DNA from: Allonocardiopsis opalescens
GTDB taxonomy: Bacteria > Actinomycetota > Actinomycetes > Streptosporangiales > Streptosporangiaceae
Reading direction: 5' to 3'
Assembly: GCF_003002095.1 (NCBI RefSeq)
Contig: NZ_PVZC01000012.1
Location: 1 to 64,000 of the forward strand
Length of the DNA: 64,000 nt
Position numbers and translations under genes: made by a program
In this document: in pieces, positions 63,862 through 64,000 of the stretch
Layout: the number at the start of each line of letters is the position of its first letter
How positions within the stretch are numbered: position 1 is the stretch's first letter
The notes under the pieces: generated by a model
Databases searched by the model: none
What the model was told of the DNA's origin: nothing
What the model saw: the letters and a program-made list of their open reading frames with translations, nothing else

Positions 63862-64000
63862 ATGGCCAAGACGACGATCACTCTCCCGGACGACGTCGTC
63901 ATGCAGCGCGCCCGTGAGATCGCCGACCAGAGCGAGCAATCTCTGGAAATCTTCGTCCATCGGGCCGTCCGCGCCGCCATACTCAGCGACGAAGCCGCAC
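63862..64000 (+). CDS. Ribbon-helix-helix antitoxin-like protein, 3' end cut by window
   Basis: MAKTTITLPDDVVMQRAREI followed by ADQSEQSLEIFVHRAVRAAI: one strand then two helices, the CopG/RHH fold. The frame is open at the window end. A toxin gene may follow outside. The palindrome upstream supports autoregulation. Confidence 0.75.
   Translation, partial: MAKTTITLPDDVVMQRAREIADQSEQSLEIFVHRAVRAAILSDEAA

Overview
The window is high-GC DNA with GTG and ATG starts, frequent 4-base stop/start overlaps and Streptomyces-like promoters. This points to an actinomycete host such as Streptomyces or a Nocardiopsis/Thermobifida relative. Nearly everything belongs to one mobile element that runs off both ends. 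No rRNA, tRNA or housekeeping chromosomal block was recognised. The first gene (ssb) and the last gene (a ribbon-helix-helix protein) are both cut by the window edges. All assignments come from reading the sequence and remembered family motifs; no database search was run.

Layout. 0-5 kb: ssb end and a rightward string of small phage genes (zinc-ribbon proteins, DUF433-like, DUF4326). 5.2-6.7 kb: tyrosine integrase and a partner gene, leftward. 6.8-8.1 kb: frameshifted PIN-domain gene. 8-11.6 kb: leftward small genes separated by a repeated intergenic hairpin. 11.6-13.1 kb: promoter with three palindromes and a small putative repressor. 13.3-15.1 kb: lysis (amidase endolysin, membrane protein). 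15.1-21 kb: rightward accessory genes, including HIT, SLOG/DUF2493 and XRE proteins. 21.2-42.7 kb: complete siphovirus head and tail module (terminases, portal, scaffold, P22-type coat, connectors, tail tube, -1 frameshifted tail chaperones, tape measure with NlpC/P60 domain, distal tail proteins). 42.8-44.2 kb: ATP-dependent DNA ligase and a small gene behind an SOS-box-like site.

44.2-46.7 kb: a leftward mini-operon with its own strong promoter encodes a GNAT-like protein, an unknown protein, an orphan type I-E CRISPR subunit Cse1/Cas8e and a tiny Cys protein, with no other cas gene and no array. 47-49.2 kb: a RapZ-C-like protein and a Nudix hydrolase among hypotheticals. 49.3-57.6 kb: a leftward block that looks like an actinomycete conjugative plasmid (FtsK/TraB-type translocase, several small membrane proteins, a multi-TM/HTH protein), preceded by an excisionase-like HTH gene. 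The multi-TM gene carries about two dozen same-orientation copies of the octamer GTGGGACG in all three codon phases, the best candidate for the translocase recognition locus. 57.7-64 kb: GntR regulators, a second Nudix protein, a rightward set of small genes, a wHTH/GIY-YIG protein and the start of an antitoxin-like gene.

Together this reads as a phage-plasmid or conjugative-element/phage hybrid: it can integrate, package into a siphovirus particle, lyse, and perhaps also transfer double-stranded DNA in the Streptomyces fashion. The two most unusual parts are the orphan cas8e operon and the octamer array.
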